Positions 25,524-34,947 of a stretch of 64,000 bases of DNA are shown here, one piece after another. The notes under the pieces are model-generated. The model saw only the letters and a program-made list of their open reading frames with translations, was not told the origin of the DNA and did not search any database. Origin of the DNA: Aquabacter sp. L1I39 (lineage in GTDB: Bacteria > Pseudomonadota > Alphaproteobacteria > Rhizobiales > Xanthobacteraceae); contig NZ_CP072392.1 in assembly GCF_017742835.1 (NCBI RefSeq), forward strand, positions 2,030,385-2,094,384, in the 5' to 3' direction. How positions within the stretch are numbered: the first letter of the stretch is position 1; the number at the start of each line of letters is the position of its first letter. The translations under genes were made by a program, and so were the position numbers.

Positions 25524-26621
25524 TCAGATGGCGTATTCGCCGATCTGGTGGGCCTTGGGTGGCCGGCAATCCACGGCCCCGCCCGCGTCCGGGAACAGCC
25601 GGGCGCGGTCGAACCGCACCGAGACCTTGGTGCCCACAGGCACGCGCACGGCCGGCGCCACATTGGCCTCCACGAGGCCGCCGCCCACTTCCACTTCCAG
25701 GAGGCGGGTGGCGCCGTGGCGGCGGAAGCCGCGCACCACCCCGTCCGCGCCGGGGGTGCCGGCCATGGAGACGGTGATGTCGTGGGGCCGCACGAACAGC
25801 AGCCCTCGCCCTTCCGGTACCGCCTCAACGGGCGCGGCCACCACGTCGCCCCCAGCGCGCACCAGACCTTCGCCCACGCTCACCGGCAGGCGGCTTGAGG
25901 CGCCCATGAAGCCGAACACGTCGGGGGTTGCGGGGCGGTCATAGACATCGTCCGGCGTGCCCACCTGCTCGATGCGGCCCTGGCTCATGACCACCACGCG
26001 ATCGGCCAGTTCCAAGGCCTCTTCCTGGTCGTGGGTCACGAACAAGGTGGTGTGGCCGGTCTGGTCGTGCAGCGCCCGCAGCCAGGCCCGCAATTCCTTG
26101 CGCACGAGAGCATCCAGCGCCCCGAAGGGCTCGTCCAGGAGCAGCACCTTAGGCTCGATGGCGAGCGCCCGGGCGAGCGCCACGCGCTGGCGCTGGCCGC
26201 CGGACAATTGGGCCGGGAAACGGCCGCCATAGCCCTCCAGCTGCACGAGGGCGAGCAGTTCCTCCACCCGGCGGCGGATCTCCGCCTCCGACGGGCGGGT
26301 CGCGCGGGCACGGGAGCGCAGGCCATAGGCGATATTGTCGGCCACGCTCATATGGCGGAACAAGGCATATTGCTGGAACACAAAGCCGATGCCGCGAAAG
26401 CGCACCGGCACCTGCGCCGCATCCACGCCGTCGAACAGGATGTGGCCGGTATCGAGCTGTTCCAGCCCCGCCACCGACCGCAGCAAGGTGGTCTTGCCCG
26501 AGCCGGAGGGACCCAATAGCGCCACCAGTTCGCCGGGCTCGATCTTCAGCGAGATGCCCGACAGGGCGCGATGGGGCCCGAAGGTCTTCACCGCGTCTTC
26601 AATCGTCACCGCGACCGTCAT
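25524..26621 (-). CDS. CysA-type ABC ATPase (sulfate/thiosulfate-like), orphan
   Basis: A 365-residue ATP-binding subunit with Walker A GPSGSGKT (37-44), Q-loop [15 protein letters not shown], signature [15 protein letters not shown], Walker [12 protein letters not shown] and the His-switch [17 protein letters not shown]-type regulatory domain follows from about residue 240 (FVRPHDITV, then [14 protein letters not shown]). The pattern is that of CysA, the sulfate/thiosulfate importer ATPase, but no permease or binding protein gene is nearby. It would have to serve components encoded elsewhere, or be a spare copy. The ATG at 26621 is preferred to an upstream TTG. Confidence 0.85.
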   Translation of the reverse strand: MTVAVTIEDAVKTFGPHRALSGISLKIEPGELVALLGPSGSGKTTLLRSVAGLEQLDTGHILFDGVDAAQVPVRFRGIGFVFQQYALFRHMSVADNIAYGLRSRARATRPSEAEIRRRVEELLALVQLEGYGGRFPAQLSGGQRQRVALARALAIEPKVLLLDEPFGALDALVRKELRAWLRALHDQTGHTTLFVTHDQEEALELADRVVVMSQGRIEQVGTPDDVYDRPATPDVFGFMGASSRLPVSVGEGLVRAGGDVVAAPVEAVPEGRGLLFVRPHDITVSMAGTPGADGVVRGFRRHGATRLLEVEVGGGLVEANVAPAVRVPVGTKVSVRFDRARLFPDAGGAVDCRPPKAHQIGEYAI

Positions 26622-26726
26622 GATCCGTCCCGTCAAGAAGCGCGCCGGGCAAGCGCAGGGCGCTGCGTCACCGGCTGAGGCAGGCCTTATGCCACGAACG
26701 GGCGGCCCGGCAAACGCTCGGCCGCC

Positions 26727-28301
26727 TTACCGGGTGAGCGCGCGGCCAAAGAAGACCACCTTGCCGGTGGGGGTGGACAGGTTCATGGCGGCCGGCTCCA
26801 ACGTGACCTGAAGCATGCCGGACATGAGGCCCGCGCGGCCCACCTCCCCCAGCGCGCCGGCAGGGCAGCGGCCAGCTTCAGTGAAGGTGCACAGGGCCCG
26901 TGTGCCATGCGCGTGGGAGACCAGCCACATGCGATAGACCATGCCCGCCGGGGGCGCCTCGTCCAGCTGGCGCACCACCACGTCGCCGGCCTCCGGATCG
27001 AAGGCCAGCACCATCTGGGGATGGGGCGCGGACTTGAGCGGCGCGAACACATCCGGCGGCGGCGGCTGGCGATGCGCCTCCCGATAGGCGACAGCGGCCC
27101 CGCCGATGAGGCCGGCCACCAGCAGCAGCCCCGTGGTCAGCCGCCAGGGATTACCGCCCTCCGATGCCGGTCCGGCGGGAGGCAAGGCTGTGCCTTCCTG
27201 TCCCGTGGGGGCGGGCCGGTCCAGCACGATGTCGAAGGGGCCGCGCGGCGCGACCGGCGGGGGCACCTGCTCGGGAGCGCCTGGCTCGGCCTCTTCCGCG
27301 CGCGGCAGCGCGGACCCAGGCGCTGCGGGACCTGTGTCCTCCGGCAAGGCGGGATCGGACGATACGGGCGCAATCCCCTCCCCTGCCCCTGGCTGGGGTG
27401 CGGGGCGGGGTGCGGACGCAGGCTCGGATACGGTGTCGGGCTCTGGCTCGGGCACCACCCGGTCGTCCCCCGCTGCGGGCGCATCCGCCGCCGCGTCGGC
27501 GCCGCGGGGGGCGGATGCGGATTCGACCGGCGCCTCGGGCTGCATCGGGCGGGCATCGTCCCGGTCCGGCCCGGACGGGACCGCCGGGGGGACCGCTTCG
27601 GCCGCAGGCCGGATTGTGCCATCCGGCGGCGTGGAGAGAAGCACGTCGGCAGGCGTCGGCTGCACGGTCGGCGCCGCGGAGGTGTCGGGCGGTGGGGCCT
27701 CGGGCGATGGGGTGTCCGGCGACGGGATGTCCGGGCGCGGGATATTGGGGAGGACGGGAGCGGCCGCCGCCCCATCAGAAGGCGACGCGCCGTCCAACGC
27801 GCCGGACAGAGGGGGCGCGGGGAGCGCAATCGCCGCCTCTCCTTGCGCAGGCTGGAGCGGTGGCCCCTCGGCGACAGGCACGGGCGCGGGCGCGTCTGCC
27901 GAGCGGACTGCGCCAGGGCTTACGTCCTGCGCCGCCGGCGGGCCGGCGAGCGGCGCAGCCTCCCCTGCCCTCAGGGGAACGGATTGCGCGGTGATCGCCT
28001 CCTCGGCAATCTCAACGCCGTCGGCGGGGGCATCGGAGGGGGCATCGGGCGAGGCTGTTCCCAGGTCCTCCGGTGCCGGCACGGGCAGGGCCGCGAGGAT
28101 GTCGTCCCACAAGCCCTCCGGCGGGCGCACGGCGGGGGAGAGCACATGAAGCGGCGCCAGGCGCTCTTCCCAAAGGCGCACCAGGGCGGCGAAGTCCGGG
28201 TCATCCGCGCGCCGGGCACGGGCCTGCGCGCGCTCGTCTCCATCCAGCGTGCCGAGCACGAAGGTGGCCGCCAGGCGCCGGATATCATCGGGGGCCATCA
28301 T
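26727..28301 (-). CDS. Membrane anti-sigma factor (RskA-like) with very long Pro/Ala-rich linker
   Basis: A 524-residue single-pass anti-sigma factor. Residues 1-75 (APDDIRRLAATFVLGTLDGD) form the sigma-binding N-terminal domain; residues about 387-406 (LTTGLLLVAGLIGGAAVAY) are the membrane span; the periplasmic part matches the anti-sigma-K (RskA) C-terminal domain, with MVYRMWLVS and LEPAAMNLSTPTGKVVFFG. Between them are roughly 310 residues of Pro/Ala/Asp/Glu-rich low-complexity sequence, far longer than the usual linker. The ATG at 28301 overlaps the sigma gene stop (ATGA), so the pair is translationally coupled. It should hold the ECF sigma factor at the membrane until an envelope signal triggers proteolysis. 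Confidence 0.87.
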   Translation of the reverse strand: MMAPDDIRRLAATFVLGTLDGDERAQARARRADDPDFAALVRLWEERLAPLHVLSPAVRPPEGLWDDILAALPVPAPEDLGTASPDAPSDAPADGVEIAEEAITAQSVPLRAGEAAPLAGPPAAQDVSPGAVRSADAPAPVPVAEGPPLQPAQGEAAIALPAPPLSGALDGASPSDGAAAAPVLPNIPRPDIPSPDTPSPEAPPPDTSAAPTVQPTPADVLLSTPPDGTIRPAAEAVPPAVPSGPDRDDARPMQPEAPVESASAPRGADAAADAPAAGDDRVVPEPEPDTVSEPASAPRPAPQPGAGEGIAPVSSDPALPEDTGPAAPGSALPRAEEAEPGAPEQVPPPVAPRGPFDIVLDRPAPTGQEGTALPPAGPASEGGNPWRLTTGLLLVAGLIGGAAVAYREAHRQPPPPDVFAPLKSAPHPQMVLAFDPEAGDVVVRQLDEAPPAGMVYRMWLVSHAHGTRALCTFTEAGRCPAGALGEVGRAGLMSGMLQVTLEPAAMNLSTPTGKVVFFGRALTR

Positions 28302-28834
28302 GATTGCAGGCACGCATCGAGTTCGGCCACCGAGCGCCAGATCCAGGTATTCACCGCATGGGGCGGGGCATCGAGGTAAATGGACAGGGCATCGCGGCTC
28401 CAGCCGTCATAATAGGCCAGGAGCAGCATGCGGCGCCGGTCTTCCGGCAATTGGCCGAGGCAGGTGAGGAGCTTGAGCAAAGCGGGCGGCCGCTCGGGGC
28501 TCGCCAGAGGATCGTCCGCCTCGTCATCCACCTCGAACGGCTCGAAGCCCGTGCCGCTCTCTGCCCGCCCACGGGCAGCATCGAGGGCATGGGCGCGCAC
28601 GCGCGCGGCCATCCGGTCCACCAGGCGGTCCGGCGGGCCGAAGGCGGCCACATCGGCGAAGAGATCGAGATAAAGGGTGCGTGTGGCCGCCCGCGCCGGC
28701 GCCTCGTCCCGTAAGATGCGCAAGGCGATGCCGTACATGCGGGGCGCGGTCGCGTCATAGAGGCCGCGCAAGGCGTCCCGGTCACCGGTCGCCAGCCGCT
28801 CCATCAGCCGTTCCGCATCGAAGGGATCGGTCAC
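28298..28834 (-). CDS. ECF-family RNA polymerase sigma factor
   Basis: A 178-residue group IV sigma factor. Region 2 is at about 20-85 (ALRGLYDATAPRMYGIALRI to AARVRAHALDAARG) and region 4 at about 120-175 (LPEDRRRMLLLAYYDGWSRD, then a helix-turn-helix ending AVNTWIWRSVAELDACL). The GTG at 28834 was chosen because GGGAG lies just upstream and the frame beyond it (TTG at 28867) is not family-like. It overlaps the anti-sigma gene by 4 bp, the classic arrangement. Regulated genes cannot be inferred here; such pairs commonly respond to oxidative or envelope stress. Confidence 0.88.
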   Translation of the reverse strand: MTDPFDAERLMERLATGDRDALRGLYDATAPRMYGIALRILRDEAPARAATRTLYLDLFADVAAFGPPDRLVDRMAARVRAHALDAARGRAESGTGFEPFEVDDEADDPLASPERPPALLKLLTCLGQLPEDRRRMLLLAYYDGWSRDALSIYLDAPPHAVNTWIWRSVAELDACLQS

Positions 28835-29031
28835 GACACTCCCGTCTGGCGCGCGGGCGCCGCTCAAGCCTCAGCCGGTCGGCGCGCGGGACGCCAAACG
28901 ACACGCCATCTGTCATACGCGGACTTGTTCCCGCATGCACATGCCGCATGCAGCGTGGAGCCAGCAGGCCAAGACGCCGCCATGCGCGCACGCGCCCGCC
29001 CCGCCGACAATCCGCCAGGGCCGGGGCCACC

Positions 29032-29427
29032 TCACATACGGGCGGTCTCTCCATGCCGCCAGGCGACGCGGCGGTCGAGGCCCTCGCCGTCGGAACCGCG
29101 TTCCCGCTCACCGGCGGCTTCCGCCAGTTGCAGCTGGGTCTCCGCCTCGTTGAGCACGTCCAGCGCATCGGAGCGCTGCACCCGCAGATCCTGGCACGAG
29201 CGCACCAGATTGTCGCGCCGCTGCCGCGCGGCGGCCGCCACGGGGGGATAGGCGAAATGCCGGGGATCGGTAATGCCGGTCCGCGCCTCCTCGGCCGCGA
29301 TGTCGCGGTCGAGGTCGCTCGCCATGCGCTCGAATTCACCGATCATCGCATCGATCTGGGACAGCCGGCGACGGGCATCCTCGATCTTGAACCGTTTGGC
29401 GCGGATCAGGGGTTCACGCGACTTCAT
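29032..29427 (-). CDS. fliJ: FliJ-like flagellar export chaperone
   Basis: A 131-residue, highly charged, almost wholly coiled-coil protein matching alphaproteobacterial FliJ: it begins MKSREPLIRAKRFKIEDARR and has the conserved FERMASDLDRDIAAEEARTG and DPRHFAYPPVAAAARQRRDN. FliJ normally binds the FliI ATPase of flagellar type III export. The ATG at 29427 coincides with the family start; the longer frame upstream is spurious. In many Rhizobiales fliJ lies divergent from ctrA and next to fliI. Here ctrA is in place, but the gene downstream is an ECF sigma factor and no fliI is present in the window. Confidence 0.8.
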   Translation of the reverse strand: MKSREPLIRAKRFKIEDARRRLSQIDAMIGEFERMASDLDRDIAAEEARTGITDPRHFAYPPVAAAARQRRDNLVRSCQDLRVQRSDALDVLNEAETQLQLAEAAGERERGSDGEGLDRRVAWRHGETARM

Positions 29428-29976
29428 GGAACGCCATACTCCGAAGTGCATCACTGAACGCTGTGGTCCGCTCGGGACCTGTTGGGCGAGCATGGGGCAC
29501 ACCGGTTGCGCTTTCCTTACCGCCACGTCGGGACGGTGGGAAATTTACGCCCGGGCAGCGCGTGGAAACCAATCGTTTACCGCCTTCATTAATGATGCTT
29601 CCACGGTTCGGACGCGGCTCGCGAAACCTCCGGCGCAAGCACTTGCCTTGCGCCTCATGGGTTTTCAGGGCTTTCGATCCCGGTCCGAGCGTGCCGGCAA
29701 AGTGTTACCGCGCACATTCTCGGTTCAGGGTCGACGTCCGATATTTCCGGTCTCGGAAGGGAGTGCGACGTTACGGCGGCACGGGCTTGAAAAAACGTAA
29801 GTGCTTGGAACAGAGTCAGTCTTCGCGTTCATGCACAAAGTTTTTCAAACCGACTCTTGCCCGCATGAATCCTTGTCGGTTATCGATTCATCATACGTAA
29901 CGCGAATCACACTGTCTGTCGGGACCGCGAGGGGCGGCACGCCGCCTTTCGTCTTGGTTCGAGGAAAGGGATTGCC
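29428..29976 (+). promoter_or_regulatory. ctrA upstream region with clustered GANTC sites
   Basis: A 549-bp gene-free stretch between divergent fliJ and ctrA. The part nearest ctrA holds five GANTC (CcrM methylation) sites within 96 bp: 29813-29817, 29852-29856, 29867-29871, 29885-29889 and 29904-29908. In Caulobacter a GANTC site in the ctrA P1 promoter ties transcription to replication. The region is markedly less GC-rich than coding DNA around it. I found no convincing full CtrA box (TTAA-N7-TTAA), and cannot place the -10 and -35 elements. Confidence 0.7.
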
Positions 29977-30678
29977 ATGCGCGTCTTGCTCATCGAGGAC
30001 GACAGTGCGACGGCCCAAAGCATCGAATTGATGCTGAAGTCCGAGAATTTCAACGTCTATACGACCGACCTCGGTGAGGAAGGCGTGGACCTGGGCAAGG
30101 TCTACGAATACGACATCATCCTGCTCGACCTGAACCTCCCGGACATGTCCGGCTTCGAGGTGCTGCGCGCCCTGCGCGTGGCCAAGGTCAAGACCCCCAT
30201 CCTGATCCTCTCGGGCCTCGCCGGCACCGAGGACAAGGTAAAGGGCTTCGGCTTCGGGGCGGACGACTATCTCACCAAGCCGTTCCACAAGGACGAGATG
30301 GTGGCGCGCATCCACGCCATTGTGCGCCGCTCCAAGGGGCATGCCCAGTCGGTCATCCAGACCGGCGACCTGATCGTGAACCTCGATACGAAGACCGTCG
30401 AGGTGGAGGGCACCCGCGTGCACCTCACCGGCAAGGAGTACCAGATGCTGGAGCTCCTTTCCCTGCGTAAGGGCACCACCCTCACCAAGGAGATGTTCCT
30501 CAACCATCTTTATGGCGGCATGGACGAGCCCGAGCTGAAGATCATCGACGTCTTCATCTGCAAGCTGCGCAAGAAGCTGGCGAATGCGTCCGGTGGCAAG
30601 AATTACATCGAGACCGTCTGGGGTCGCGGCTATGTGCTGCGCGAGCCGGTTCCCGGCGCCGAGCGCATGGCGGTGTGA
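29977..30678 (+). CDS. ctrA: Cell cycle response regulator CtrA
   Basis: Master cell-cycle transcription factor of alphaproteobacteria. The 233-residue protein has a receiver domain (1-115) with the acidic pocket IEDD, phosphoacceptor Asp51 in [14 protein letters not shown] and [10 protein letters not shown], then an OmpR-type winged-helix domain (about 125-225) with [20 protein letters not shown] and GRGYVLREP. Sequence and length match Caulobacter and Rhizobiales CtrA closely. In the known pathway CckA and ChpT phosphorylate it and ClpXP degrades it. The upstream GANTC cluster suggests methylation-linked control. A terminator follows 45 bp downstream. Confidence 0.98.
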   Translation: MRVLLIEDDSATAQSIELMLKSENFNVYTTDLGEEGVDLGKVYEYDIILLDLNLPDMSGFEVLRALRVAKVKTPILILSGLAGTEDKVKGFGFGADDYLTKPFHKDEMVARIHAIVRRSKGHAQSVIQTGDLIVNLDTKTVEVEGTRVHLTGKEYQMLELLSLRKGTTLTKEMFLNHLYGGMDEPELKIIDVFICKLRKKLANASGGKNYIETVWGRGYVLREPVPGAERMAV

Positions 30679-30722
30679 CGCCCAGGCCGCCTTGGCGGCC
30701 GGTTCCCTGGCACCTTTCTCCG

Positions 30723-30756
30723 AAATGGCCTCGCCGGACCCGGCGGGGCCATTTTC
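30723..30756 (+). terminator. Rho-independent terminator of ctrA
   Basis: A 15-bp stem with one G-T wobble (30723-30737 with 30740-30754), starting AAATGGCC and ending GGCCATTT, runs directly into TTTTC. The nominal loop is very short, so the apical pairs probably open. Confidence 0.82.
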
Positions 30757-30758
30757 GT

Positions 30759-30953
30759 ATGAGGCGGTGCTTCGCAGACGATCAGTGGGCGGGCATCACG
30801 GGAGCGCGCTCCTATGAGCTCATTGCCGCAGGCGAGATTTTCCGCCAGCTGGATGCTTTCTGCCGGTCCAATGCCCGCGTGGCTGCCTTGGTGAAGCGGC
30901 GCCTGATCCGGGCGGCCGCCCGCAGCGCCGCGGCGGCAGCGAAAGCCAGCTGA
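30759..30953 (+). CDS. Possible small basic protein (64 residues)
   Basis: An open frame just past the ctrA terminator encoding MRRCFADDQWAGITGARSYE followed by a helical Arg/Ala-rich segment. Third codon positions are strongly GC-biased, as in real genes here, and no better frame exists on either strand. Against it: no ribosome binding site, a start directly at the end of the terminator stem, and no family I recognise. It may be a real small gene or the remnant of a longer one. Confidence 0.35.
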   Translation: MRRCFADDQWAGITGARSYELIAAGEIFRQLDAFCRSNARVAALVKRRLIRAAARSAAAAAKAS

Positions 30954-31037
30954 GCCGCGGCGTCAGCCGCGCCGCACCGGAGGCACATCGCCCCTTCCGC
31001 CCCTCGCGGCGACGGCACCATGGCCGACGCAAAGAAA

Positions 31038-31066
31038 CGGGCGCCCTCCATTCGGACGGGCGCCCG
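31038..31066. terminator. Bidirectional terminator hairpin
   Basis: A perfect 9-bp GC stem (31038-31046 with 31058-31066) with an 11-nt loop. CTTTC follows on the plus strand and GTTTCTTTG on the minus strand, so it could stop transcripts from the small plus-strand frame and from clpA. Confidence 0.65.
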
Positions 31067-31098
31067 CTTTCGTATGAGAAGGCTCAGAGCCGCCTTTG

Positions 31099-31151
31099 AG
31101 AGCATTTCCGAGCGACGTGGATACCCCTTCGCGTGAAGGACATGCGTTAAA
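31099..31151. repeat. Short Rhizobiales-type intergenic repeat
   Basis: A 53-bp noncoding element beginning AGAGCATTTCC and ending GACATGCGTTAAA. Its ends form an imperfect stem (GCATTTCC with GGACATGC) around an inner TTC/GAA hairpin. The wording closely resembles a dispersed element I recall from Bradyrhizobium-type and Methylobacterium-type genomes; this is from memory. It lies between the terminator at 31038 and the clpA 3' end. Confidence 0.5.
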
Positions 31152-31255
31152 CCCAGGCGGCGCGCTGCGGGGTCTCCATGAATTGTTGACGCGCCCTGGG
31201 CCCGGACAGCAAGACACAGGGGGCGAAGCGGCCCTGACGCGGCCGCCGGCCTCCC

Positions 31256-33751
31256 TCAGGCCTTGACCAGCGGCACCTTGGGCACATGGCGCCCGGGGCC
31301 GGCGCCGCCGGAAGACCCGCCGGATTTCGGCCCGGCCTTGGGGCCGGACTTCGGTCCACCCCCGCCGGAGCCGCCCTTCGGCCGGCCCTTGGACGGACCG
31401 CCCTCCTCGCCCTTGCGGCGCGAGGCGCGCTTGGGGGCGGTGGGGGTGACCTTGTCCGGCTTGGGGGTGACAGGCCCGTCCGGGAAGGAGAAGCCGAGCT
31501 TGGACTTGGCGCCCTCGCCCTCCACCACCACCCGCACATGCCCGCCGCCCTTGAGGGCGCCGAACAGAACCTGATCGGCCAACGGGGTCTTGATATATTC
31601 TTGGATCACCCGCCCCATGGGGCGGGCGCCCATCTGCTCGTCATAGCCCCGCTCGATCAGCCAGGAGGTGGCCTCCTCGGACAGTTCGATGGTGACGTTG
31701 CGATCGGCGAGTTGGGCTTCCAGCTGGAGCACGAACTTCTCCACCACCTGGCCGATGATCTCGGGCGAGAGATGGGCGAAGGGGATGACCGCGTCCAAGC
31801 GGTTGCGGAATTCCGGCGCGAAGGTCCGGTTGATGGCCTCCACGTCATCGCCTTCCCGCTTGGTGCGGGTGAAGCCATAGGCTGCCTTGGACAGGTCCGC
31901 CGCGCCCGCATTGGTGGTCATGATGAGGATCACGTTGCGGAAATCCACCGACTTGCCGTTATGGTCGGTGAGCTTGCCGTGGTCCATCACCTGCAGGAGG
32001 ATGTTGAAGAGGTCCGGATGGGCCTTCTCGATCTCGTCCAGCAGCAGCACGCAATGGGGGGTCTGGTCGACGCCATCCGTCAGGAGGCCGCCCTGGTCGA
32101 AGCCCACATAGCCGGGAGGCGCGCCGATGAGGCGGCTCACCGTGTGGCGCTCCATATATTCGGACATGTCGAAGCGCAGCAGGTTCACCCCGAGCACAGA
32201 GGCGAGCTGCTTGGCGACCTCGGTCTTGCCGACGCCGGTGGGGCCGGAGAAGAGATAGGAGCCGATGGGCTTCTCCGGTTCCCGCAGGCCCGCGCGGGCC
32301 AGCTTGATAGAGGCGGCGAGCGCCTCGATGGCCTTGTCCTGACCATAGACCACCCGCTTCAAGGTGCTTTCCAGCGCCGAGAGCACTTCCGCATCGTCCT
32401 TGGAGACGGACTTGGGCGGAATGCGCGCCATAGTGGCGATGGTGGCCTCGATCTCTTTCAGCCCGATGGTCTTCTTGCGCCGGGCTTCGGGCACAAGCAT
32501 CTGCGCCGCGCCGCTCTCGTCGATCACGTCGATGGCCTTGTCGGGCAGCTTGCGATCATGGATGTAGCGGGCGGACAGCTCCACCGCGGCCTTGATGGCC
32601 TCGTTGGTGTAGCGCAGCTTGTGATAGTCCTCGAAATAGGGCTTGAGGCCCTTGAGGATCTCGATGGCGTCCGGAACGGTCGGCTCGGCCACGTCGATCT
32701 TCTGGAAGCGCCGCACCAAGGCGCGGTCCTTCTCGAAATACTGCCGGTATTCCTTGTAGGTGGTCGAGCCCATGCACCGCAGCGAGCCGGAGGCCAGCGC
32801 CGGCTTCAGCAGGTTCGACGCATCCATGGCCCCGCCCGAGGTCGCACCCGCGCCGATGACGGTGTGGATCTCGTCGATGAACATGATGGCGTTGGGATAG
32901 GCCTCGATCTCCTTCACCACCTGCTTGAGGCGTTCCTCGAAGTCGCCGCGATAGCGGGTGCCGGCGAGCAGCGCGCCCATGTCGAGCGAGAAGATGGTGG
33001 CGGTGGCCAGCACCTCCGGCACGTCGCCATTGATGATGCGATGGGCCAAGCCCTCGGCGATGGCGGTCTTGCCGACACCGGGATCGCCCACGAACAGGGG
33101 ATTGTTCTTCTGGCGACGGCAGAGCACCTGGATGGTGCGCTGGATTTCCTTGTCGCGGCCGATGAGCGGGTCAATCTTGCCCTCATTGGCCTTGCGGTTG
33201 AGGTTGACGCAATAAGCGTCGAGCGCATCCGCCTTCTTCTTGGTCTCGTCGCCGGATTTCGTCTCGGTCTCCTCCTCGGCGCCGCGCACGGGGCGGCTTT
33301 CCGACATGCCGGCCCGCTTGGCGATGCCGTGGGAAATGTAGTTGACGGCGTCATACCGCGTCATGTCCTGCTCCTGCAGGAAATAGGCGGCATGGCTCTC
33401 GCGCTCGGCGAAGATGGCGACGAGCACATTGGCCCCCGTGACTTCCTCGCGTCCTGAAGATTGAACGTGAATGACGGCGCGCTGGATCACACGCTGGAAG
33501 CCGGCCGTGGGCTTGGAATCGTCCCCGCCGCGCTGCACAAGATTGTCGAGCTCGGTGTCGACATATTCGACGAGATTTCGGCGCAGCTTGTCCAGATCGA
33601 CATTGCAGGCGCGCATGACCGCGGCCGCGTCCTGGTCATCCACCAGGGAAAGAAGCAGGTGCTCGAGCGTCGCATATTCATGGTGCCGTTCGTTCGCCAA
33701 GGCGAGCGCGCGGTGGAGCGATTGTTCGAGGCTGCGTGAAAACGTTGGCAT
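31256..33751 (-). CDS. clpA: ATP-dependent Clp protease ATP-binding subunit ClpA
   Basis: Hsp100 unfoldase that feeds N-degron and other substrates into ClpP. The 831-residue protein has the N domain that binds ClpS (1-145), AAA+ module D1 with Walker [10 protein letters not shown] and D2 with GPTGVGKTE plus the [19 protein letters not shown] pore segment. The core ends at LGFSFPDG. A basic Gly/Pro/Lys/Ser-rich tail of about 70 residues ([14 protein letters not shown]) then extends past the normal terminus. The ATG at 33751 has GAGG 6 nt upstream. clpS is immediately upstream on the same strand, and aat, which makes ClpS-recognised degrons, is at 20 kb. Confidence 0.96.
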   Translation of the reverse strand: MPTFSRSLEQSLHRALALANERHHEYATLEHLLLSLVDDQDAAAVMRACNVDLDKLRRNLVEYVDTELDNLVQRGGDDSKPTAGFQRVIQRAVIHVQSSGREEVTGANVLVAIFAERESHAAYFLQEQDMTRYDAVNYISHGIAKRAGMSESRPVRGAEEETETKSGDETKKKADALDAYCVNLNRKANEGKIDPLIGRDKEIQRTIQVLCRRQKNNPLFVGDPGVGKTAIAEGLAHRIINGDVPEVLATATIFSLDMGALLAGTRYRGDFEERLKQVVKEIEAYPNAIMFIDEIHTVIGAGATSGGAMDASNLLKPALASGSLRCMGSTTYKEYRQYFEKDRALVRRFQKIDVAEPTVPDAIEILKGLKPYFEDYHKLRYTNEAIKAAVELSARYIHDRKLPDKAIDVIDESGAAQMLVPEARRKKTIGLKEIEATIATMARIPPKSVSKDDAEVLSALESTLKRVVYGQDKAIEALAASIKLARAGLREPEKPIGSYLFSGPTGVGKTEVAKQLASVLGVNLLRFDMSEYMERHTVSRLIGAPPGYVGFDQGGLLTDGVDQTPHCVLLLDEIEKAHPDLFNILLQVMDHGKLTDHNGKSVDFRNVILIMTTNAGAADLSKAAYGFTRTKREGDDVEAINRTFAPEFRNRLDAVIPFAHLSPEIIGQVVEKFVLQLEAQLADRNVTIELSEEATSWLIERGYDEQMGARPMGRVIQEYIKTPLADQVLFGALKGGGHVRVVVEGEGAKSKLGFSFPDGPVTPKPDKVTPTAPKRASRRKGEEGGPSKGRPKGGSGGGGPKSGPKAGPKSGGSSGGAGPGRHVPKVPLVKA

Positions 33752-33905
33752 CGACACCTCTATCTGGCACGTCGCCCCAACCCCTGCCGGTATGAAGGAT
33801 CCCGGCGCGTGCCCGCTCCGTTAAACTTTGTACCGGCCCGCCCCCCTTGCAAGACCCTCGCGGGTCCCTTTCATCCCATGTGACGACACCAAGCTTGTTC
33901 CAGCG

Positions 33906-34310
33906 TCACTTTTTTTCCATCACACACTGGAGAGGATGTTGGTGTTTGCGGGCAAAGTCCATCACCTGTGTCACTTTTGTTTCAGCGACCTCGTAGGTGT
34001 AGACGCCACATTCCCCCACCCCGTGGTGGTGGACGTGAAGCATGATGGTGTTGGCGGCTTCGCGGTCCTTGTTGAAGAACCGTTCCAGCACGTGCACCAC
34101 GAATTCCATGGGGGTGTAGTCGTCGTTCAGCAGCAGCACGCGATAAAGGCTCGGCCGCTTGGTCTGCGGCTTGGTGCGCGTGATGACGGCTGTGCCGGGA
34201 CCCGTCCCGCCTCCGCGGCGGGGCTTGTCTCCGGCGGCGGTCGGCGGCTGAAGGGTGGCGGCGCCCGAAACGGGCTCGGCTGAAATGGGGTCGCTGTATC
34301 TCATCGGCAT
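33906..34310 (-). CDS. clpS: ATP-dependent Clp protease adaptor ClpS
   Basis: Adaptor that delivers N-degron substrates to ClpA. The 134-residue product has an unstructured N-terminus and the ClpS core: [20 protein letters not shown] (the Asn-Asp pair contacts the substrate N-terminus), [20 protein letters not shown] (ClpA-binding His) and the C-terminal [10 protein letters not shown]. Start is uncertain: Mets at 34310, 34304 and 34364 and an open frame to 34430 are all possible; 34310 fits the short N-terminal tails of relatives. It is 154 bp upstream of clpA, on the same strand. Confidence 0.93.
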   Translation of the reverse strand: MPMRYSDPISAEPVSGAATLQPPTAAGDKPRRGGGTGPGTAVITRTKPQTKRPSLYRVLLLNDDYTPMEFVVHVLERFFNKDREAANTIMLHVHHHGVGECGVYTYEVAETKVTQVMDFARKHQHPLQCVMEKK

Positions 34311-34508
34311 CTTGCGCGCTGTTCCCGGTGACGCGACCGCGGACGATCTGCCATCTCGGCGCATGCCGGAATAATAGGAATGAAGGCCCGGCTTCGCCAG
34401 ACCACTAAAGCCGGGAAAGCGCAAAATCATGCCTGCGGGCCTCAGCCCGGCAGGCTTCGCGAAAGCCTCGCGGCGTTCACTGGGCTGCGAGGGTTTCGCA
34501 TACTGTTG

Positions 34509-34529
34509 CCGCCCGGGCAGGCCGGGCGG
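34509..34529 (-). terminator. Hairpin downstream of the phasin gene
   Basis: A perfect 8-bp GC stem (34509-34516 with 34522-34529) and 5-nt loop, 17 bp after the phasin stop on the minus strand. No T-run follows, so it may act as a 3' stabiliser or weak terminator. Confidence 0.4.
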
Positions 34530-34546
34530 TCAACGCATGCGGGGCC

Positions 34547-34876
34547 TCACTGGACCTTGGCGAAGACGCCTTCGTAGGGCTTGTAGGCCTGCTTGTAGAG
34601 GTCGGAATAGAGCTCACCGATCTTGGTGCTCTCAGCAACCATCGCCTCGTAGGCGGCCTTGAAATAGCCCTGCTGGATCTCTACGGCCTGATCCAGGGTC
34701 TTGGCGCCGAGGAGCTTCTCCAGGGTGGAGGTGCTCAGCTCGAACGAGCTCTTGGTGTACTCGGCGACCTCGATGGCGATAGCCTGAGCGCCCTTGGACC
34801 ACACGCCGAAGCTCTTCAGCGCCACGTCGACGTTCTCTTTGCCGAGCTTCTGCAGCTCTTCAGCGGACTGAACCAT
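34547..34876 (-). CDS. Phasin (polyhydroxyalkanoate granule protein)
   Basis: A 109-residue helical protein of the phasin family, which coats PHA storage granules. The amphipathic helices run from QSAEELQKLGKENVDVALKS through AQAIAIEVAEYTKSSFELST to IQQGYFKAAYEAMVAESTKI, ending DLYKQAYKPYEGVFAKV. The ATG at 34876 has AAGGAA upstream; a longer frame upstream covers the promoter and is spurious. A clear sigma-70 promoter and a palindromic operator lie 70-120 bp upstream, matching strong, PHA-responsive expression. No PHA synthase gene is in the window. Confidence 0.92.
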   Translation of the reverse strand: MVQSAEELQKLGKENVDVALKSFGVWSKGAQAIAIEVAEYTKSSFELSTSTLEKLLGAKTLDQAVEIQQGYFKAAYEAMVAESTKIGELYSDLYKQAYKPYEGVFAKVQ

Positions 34877-34947
34877 GGGATTTCCTTTCCTCGAGCCGGC
34901 ACCGCCGGCTGCCCTGACAATCGGACAGTTTGCCCTGCCCGATCTGT

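Noticed and set aside
29571..29595. TTTA/TTAA pattern upstream of ctrA as a CtrA autoregulation box
   Set aside because: Half-site spacing does not fit TTAA-N7-TTAA, so I could not support it.
31286..33457. Long plus-strand open frame opposite clpA
   Set aside because: Antisense shadow of clpA with no ribosome binding site or recognisable motif.
33853..33866. Short GACCC/GGGTC hairpin downstream of clpS
   Set aside because: Five-base stem without a T-run on the relevant strand; too weak to call a terminator.
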